From Bacteroidales bacterium (lineage in GTDB: Bacteria > Bacteroidota > Bacteroidia > Bacteroidales > FEN-979), in the NCBI GenBank assembly GCA_023231065.1, contig JALNWE010000065.1:1-17013 (forward strand): a stretch of DNA of 17,013 nt, read 5' to 3'. The notes beneath the pieces were generated by a model. The model searched no databases. It saw only the letters and a program-made list of their open reading frames with translations, and was not told the DNA's origin. Below are positions 14,039-17,013 of this stretch, one piece after another. The first letter of the stretch is position 1; the number at the start of each line of letters is the position of its first letter. The translations under genes were made by a program, and so were the position numbers.

Positions 14039-16738
14039 TTAAATTCTTATTCCTATATTCAGATAAAAGGTCCTGCCATAATAGTAATAATATTTGGGAG
14101 GGAATTTATCTATGTCCTTAGTCTCAAAATCAAACCGGTTCTGTTCAAATCCACCGCTTTGTACATTGGTATTGTTGAAGATGTTGGTAACGGAGAAGTT
14201 GACATTCAGATAAACCTTATTTTGTATTCTGAATGACTTACCGAGAGAAGCATCCAGGGTAAACCCTCCCTTTAATTCCTGTTGCTCGGTTATCGTTTTA
14301 ATCAGGGGATCATTCGGGCCTAACCCTGCTATTGCCAGCTGGGTCCTGCGCTCAGGATTAAAATCCAGCCAGGCATTGTCATAATAATTACCGTTGATAT
14401 CGAAGAACCAGTACTTGTAATTAAACTTGAAACCGCCTGAAAGAGCGGTCTGAGGCGTAGTCGGAACATAGAAATTCTTCAGATAGACCACTCCGGTAGT
14501 ATCAGGTTGTGATCCGTTATCGAAAGAGATGGTCCCTTCAGGACGGTTGGTGTAACGATAATCGCCAAGGGCAGCTACCCCATATACCGACATGAACTTT
14601 GTGGCTTTGACTTCTATCCCGATTTCAAATCCCTGGTTCTGCTTATCAACGCCACGCAGGATATAATTTACATACGTCCTGTAATCATCATGATAAAAAC
14701 TGTTGATCTCTGTCTGGTTCAGGAAACGGGTATAATAATAAGTAACCCTCGCGAACAACCAGGGATAACGGATCGTATAGCTGATGTCCCCGCCGTAAAT
14801 TTTCTCGCTTGAAAGATCAGGGACAACATCGTTCCTGACACGGGCCGAAATGAAGGAATTGGAAAAATAAGGAGCGCGGGTCATGTATATACCATTAATG
14901 TTGGCATAATGCCGTCCGGAAAACTTATAGGTAAAACCACCCCGTACACCGAAATCAAGAAAATCGTACTTGGGGGAGTCGCCATAAGAATTATCAGGAT
15001 GACGGCCGTTGCGCATATTCCCGGTGCGCCAGAACTCGGTGCCGGTGATCGAACCGGCAATATAAAAATCGGTCTTGTTGTAAGTAAATTGTCCCTGGGC
15101 CCACAAATTCAGGTTATTGACATGGGCCACATAATCATAGCCGAATTTATCTCCGACACCCACCACCCGGTTGGGATTGTTCAGGTCATTCTGAATGATG
15201 GTAGAGTCACCGGGAAAATCCCGTTCGGCAAACTGATCAATATCAACCCAGAATTTCCCGCCCAATAAATCCTTGATCTCTTTATAGTGGTCCGCGGTGT
15301 ATAAACGGAAATTAACCCCTCCGGAAACCGTGATATGATCATTGATTTCGGAGTTCACATGGGAATTGAAATAAACCTGGCTGGTTTTACTGACATTGTT
15401 TTCGACAATATAACGGGCCTGCTTGTTTTCAAGATTGCTGAGGTAATTGATCTGATACAGTTTGTCCCAGTTGATCTGGTTAACGGTTGCATCGTTTTGC
15501 CACGCTTCTGTGATCATCTGTTGGATCAGGGGGTCGGTCTGGTAACTGGGTAAGTAACGGTAATAATCAGGGCGCGGGTCAGCGGCATTATACCAGTTAA
15601 GGGCCGACCAGTTGTCCTTTCCTAAGGTATAGGAGAGCGTCGTGGAAAGTTTCGTTTTTTCGTTGATATCCCAGAAATGGGTCAGCATCATAACCGGTTC
15701 ATGCATGTCTTTTACCTTGGCATTCCTTTTTTCCCCATTCTGATAGCCCCAGTTCGGATTATAATAATTGGTCCCGGTGAGATCATATACTTCCTGCACG
15801 GTTGCAGATTGTTGTCCGCGTTGTGTGGGGGATCCAAATACCGTCAGGTTCAGGCTGTGGTTCTTTCCGAATTTTTTTTCCAGGGAAGCGAAATATGACC
15901 AAGCATCGTAAAAAGTACCCTTGATGTAACTTTGTTCGGCCCAGCGGCGCGAGCCACTAACGGTCAGGGCCCACCCATGAGGCAATAACCCGCTGGAATA
16001 AGTTACCATTAACCGGTTTGTATAGGTCCTGTTGGTAAGCGCGTACGATACTTTCAACTGTTTCCGGTATTCCGATGCGCGGGCATTAATTAAAGTGGAG
16101 CCGCCAATATTACTAAAGGAAAATTGTTCAGGACTGAGACCGTAGTAAACCTCTTTGTTCCGCATGGCATCATTCAAACCTCCCCAGTTGCTCCAGACCA
16201 CCCTTCCGTTTTCCGCTTCACTGCCATCATATCCATTGATCATCACACTGGTGTTTTCAGAATCATATCCTCTTGCCCTGAAGAACATGGATCCGAAAGT
16301 GTAGCCTGCAGTGGACACGAAAATGTCCTCCGATGCCCGCAAAAGCCCCGAAACGCTTTGATCTTTATTTTCATCCTCCAGATCCAGGGTGATGGTGCTT
16401 ATATCTTCATGGGCTTCAGTATCCATGGTCTTCCGCTTTAATTTGATGGGACCAAGGTCCATTTCCGTTTTATTGAGCGTTACCTCCGTCGAATACCCTT
16501 CGAAACCGGAGGAGGATACTTCAATTTTATAGGTTCCCTGAGGAATATTTTTAAACTCAAAAAATCCGGCATCATCGGATAATACAGAAACACCCAATTG
16601 GAAAATTTTAACGGTGGCTGCCGGAACAGGCGCAGCCGTACTGATCTCTGTGATCTTCCCCACGAGCCGGGCCTGTTGTGCAACTGCAAGAGGACCAAAT
16701 GCGAGCAGAACGGCAAATATAAGCGTAAATCTTTTCAT
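14039..16738 (-). CDS. TonB-dependent outer-membrane receptor with carboxypeptidase-regulatory-like domain
   Basis: The 899-residue outer-membrane transporter uses TonB-ExbB-ExbD energy to import a ligand. It has a signal peptide ending LAVA|QQ (cleavage near 20), then a carboxypeptidase-regulatory-like beta domain (about 22-103) with the GFFEFKNIPQGTY core. A possible TonB-box region lies around 112-122. The plug (about 125-222) contains FRARGYDSENTSVMINGYDG and IGGSTLINARA, and an aromatic-rich 22-strand-type barrel runs from about 225 to the end (YLNIGIRI). The ATG at 16738 is used because it begins the signal peptide; the in-frame extension to 16915 is not signal-like and crosses the promoter. 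The protein is shorter than most SusC proteins and has no SusD gene beside it. The DUF5689 lipoprotein gene follows after 28 bp. The ligand cannot be read from sequence. Confidence 0.93.
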   Translation of the reverse strand: MKRFTLIFAVLLAFGPLAVAQQARLVGKITEISTAAPVPAATVKIFQLGVSVLSDDAGFFEFKNIPQGTYKIEVSSSGFEGYSTEVTLNKTEMDLGPIKLKRKTMDTEAHEDISTITLDLEDENKDQSVSGLLRASEDIFVSTAGYTFGSMFFRARGYDSENTSVMINGYDGSEAENGRVVWSNWGGLNDAMRNKEVYYGLSPEQFSFSNIGGSTLINARASEYRKQLKVSYALTNRTYTNRLMVTYSSGLLPHGWALTVSGSRRWAEQSYIKGTFYDAWSYFASLEKKFGKNHSLNLTVFGSPTQRGQQSATVQEVYDLTGTNYYNPNWGYQNGEKRNAKVKDMHEPVMMLTHFWDINEKTKLSTTLSYTLGKDNWSALNWYNAADPRPDYYRYLPSYQTDPLIQQMITEAWQNDATVNQINWDKLYQINYLSNLENKQARYIVENNVSKTSQVYFNSHVNSEINDHITVSGGVNFRLYTADHYKEIKDLLGGKFWVDIDQFAERDFPGDSTIIQNDLNNPNRVVGVGDKFGYDYVAHVNNLNLWAQGQFTYNKTDFYIAGSITGTEFWRTGNMRNGRHPDNSYGDSPKYDFLDFGVRGGFTYKFSGRHYANINGIYMTRAPYFSNSFISARVRNDVVPDLSSEKIYGGDISYTIRYPWLFARVTYYYTRFLNQTEINSFYHDDYRTYVNYILRGVDKQNQGFEIGIEVKATKFMSVYGVAALGDYRYTNRPEGTISFDNGSQPDTTGVVYLKNFYVPTTPQTALSGGFKFNYKYWFFDINGNYYDNAWLDFNPERRTQLAIAGLGPNDPLIKTITEQQELKGGFTLDASLGKSFRIQNKVYLNVNFSVTNIFNNTNVQSGGFEQNRFDFETKDIDKFPPKYYYYYGRTFYLNIGIRI

Positions 16739-16763
16739 TAATGGTCGTTTAAAAATGAGCGGA

Positions 16764-16771
16764 CAAACATA
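16764..16771 (-). promoter_or_regulatory. Bacteroidota -7 promoter box for the receptor/lipoprotein operon
   Basis: On the minus strand the bases read TATGTTTG, an exact match to TAnnTTTG. The box ends 25 bases before the ATG at 16738, giving a leader of about 20 bases. No TTTG is seen near -33. Confidence 0.6.
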
Positions 16772-16911
16772 CGGATTTTTTCTGTTGAAACGTAAAATGT
16801 TGATTTTATTCCTGATTCGGTTAATAACTATAGAACGCGCTGGATGCCGGATACTGGATAAAATCTCATGCATCATTGGCGCCTTCATACCATTTTTTAG
16901 TAATTTGCAGA

Positions 16912-16944
16912 TCAAATCCCGAGCCGGCTCCGAAAAGTCAAATC
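16912..16944. repeat. Palindrome flanked by direct repeats in the receptor upstream region
   Basis: TCAAATC occurs at 16912-16918 and again at 16938-16944. Between the copies is the perfect 10-bp palindrome GAGCCGGCTC (16921-16930). The arrangement could be an operator for the receptor operon, whose promoter box is about 140 bases away, or for a gene beyond the right edge. Short motifs like these can also arise by chance. Confidence 0.35.
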
Positions 16945-16954
16945 TTTCATTTTA

Positions 16955-17013
16955 CCGCAAAGACTCAAAGACGCAAATATATCATATCCAAATATTTAAA
17001 ATTTTGCGCCTTA
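16955..17013. repeat. CAAAGACG 8-bp tandem repeat with partial inverted arm at the window edge
   Basis: After CCG, the units CAAAGACT (16958-16965), CAAAGACG (16966-16973) and a partial CAAA follow in register. About 26 A/T-rich bases later comes TTTTGCGCCTTA (17002-17013), whose reverse complement TAAGGCGCAAAA resembles the left repeat. The two arms look like an inverted-repeat element cut off by the window end. The rest of the non-coding 16739-17013 region holds the receptor promoter and the palindrome described separately, with no gene visible. Confidence 0.6.

Noticed and set aside
16739..16915. 59-residue extension of the TonB-dependent receptor
   Set aside because: It would place a basic, non-signal sequence ahead of a complete signal peptide and would cross the promoter box at 16764-16771.
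16951..16980. Start of a CRISPR array
   Set aside because: The repeat unit is 8 bases with no spacers, and no cas gene is present.

Overview
The window is a stretch of chromosome from a member of the Bacteroidota, probably an uncultured Bacteroidales-like lineage. The evidence is a type IX secretion C-terminal sorting domain at the left edge, a TonB-dependent receptor with a carboxypeptidase-regulatory-like N-terminal domain paired with a DUF5689-type lipoprotein, and repeated copies of the Bacteroidota promoter -7 box (TAnnTTTG) at the expected places. Shine-Dalgarno sequences are mostly absent. No tRNA, rRNA, CRISPR array, transposase, integrase or phage gene is visible, and the genes look like ordinary core and envelope genes.

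Left part (1-4056): the tail of a secreted protein ends at a strong hairpin terminator. An ABC-F ATPase gene then runs rightward and converges, with only 3 bp between stop codons, on a leftward three-gene cluster. In transcription order that cluster is an RND/MMPL-type exporter (6502 to 4103), glucose-1-phosphate thymidylyltransferase RmlA (4056 to 3196) and a short-chain-type polyprenyl diphosphate synthase (3178 to 2204). The spacings of 46 and 17 bp suggest one operon. The grouping hints at envelope lipid or surface glycan supply and export, but that link is inference.

Middle (6509-12641): a 110-bp divergent spacer holds a degenerate 8-bp tandem repeat and the promoter of a phosphofructokinase gene. 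Its active-site residues (GGDD and PKTIDND) point to use of pyrophosphate rather than ATP. This gene converges with an aspartokinase gene, and the two share a TTAA at their stop codons. The aspartokinase gene diverges from mfd, which encodes the transcription-repair coupling factor. The aspartokinase promoter box lies so close to its ATG that the mRNA may be leaderless.

Right part (12642-17013): a leftward two-gene operon encodes a TonB-dependent outer-membrane receptor and a lipoprotein (DUF5689-like domain plus a choice-of-anchor-J-like C-terminal domain). No SusD-like gene lies beside them. The last 275 bases are non-coding. They carry the receptor promoter, a palindrome flanked by short direct repeats, and at the edge an 8-bp-period CAAAGACG repeat followed by a partial inverted copy that is probably cut by the window end.

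I found no convincing new defence or mobile system. The most unusual material is in the small intergenic repeats, the very short leaders, and the unexplained pairings of the exporter cluster and the receptor/lipoprotein operon.
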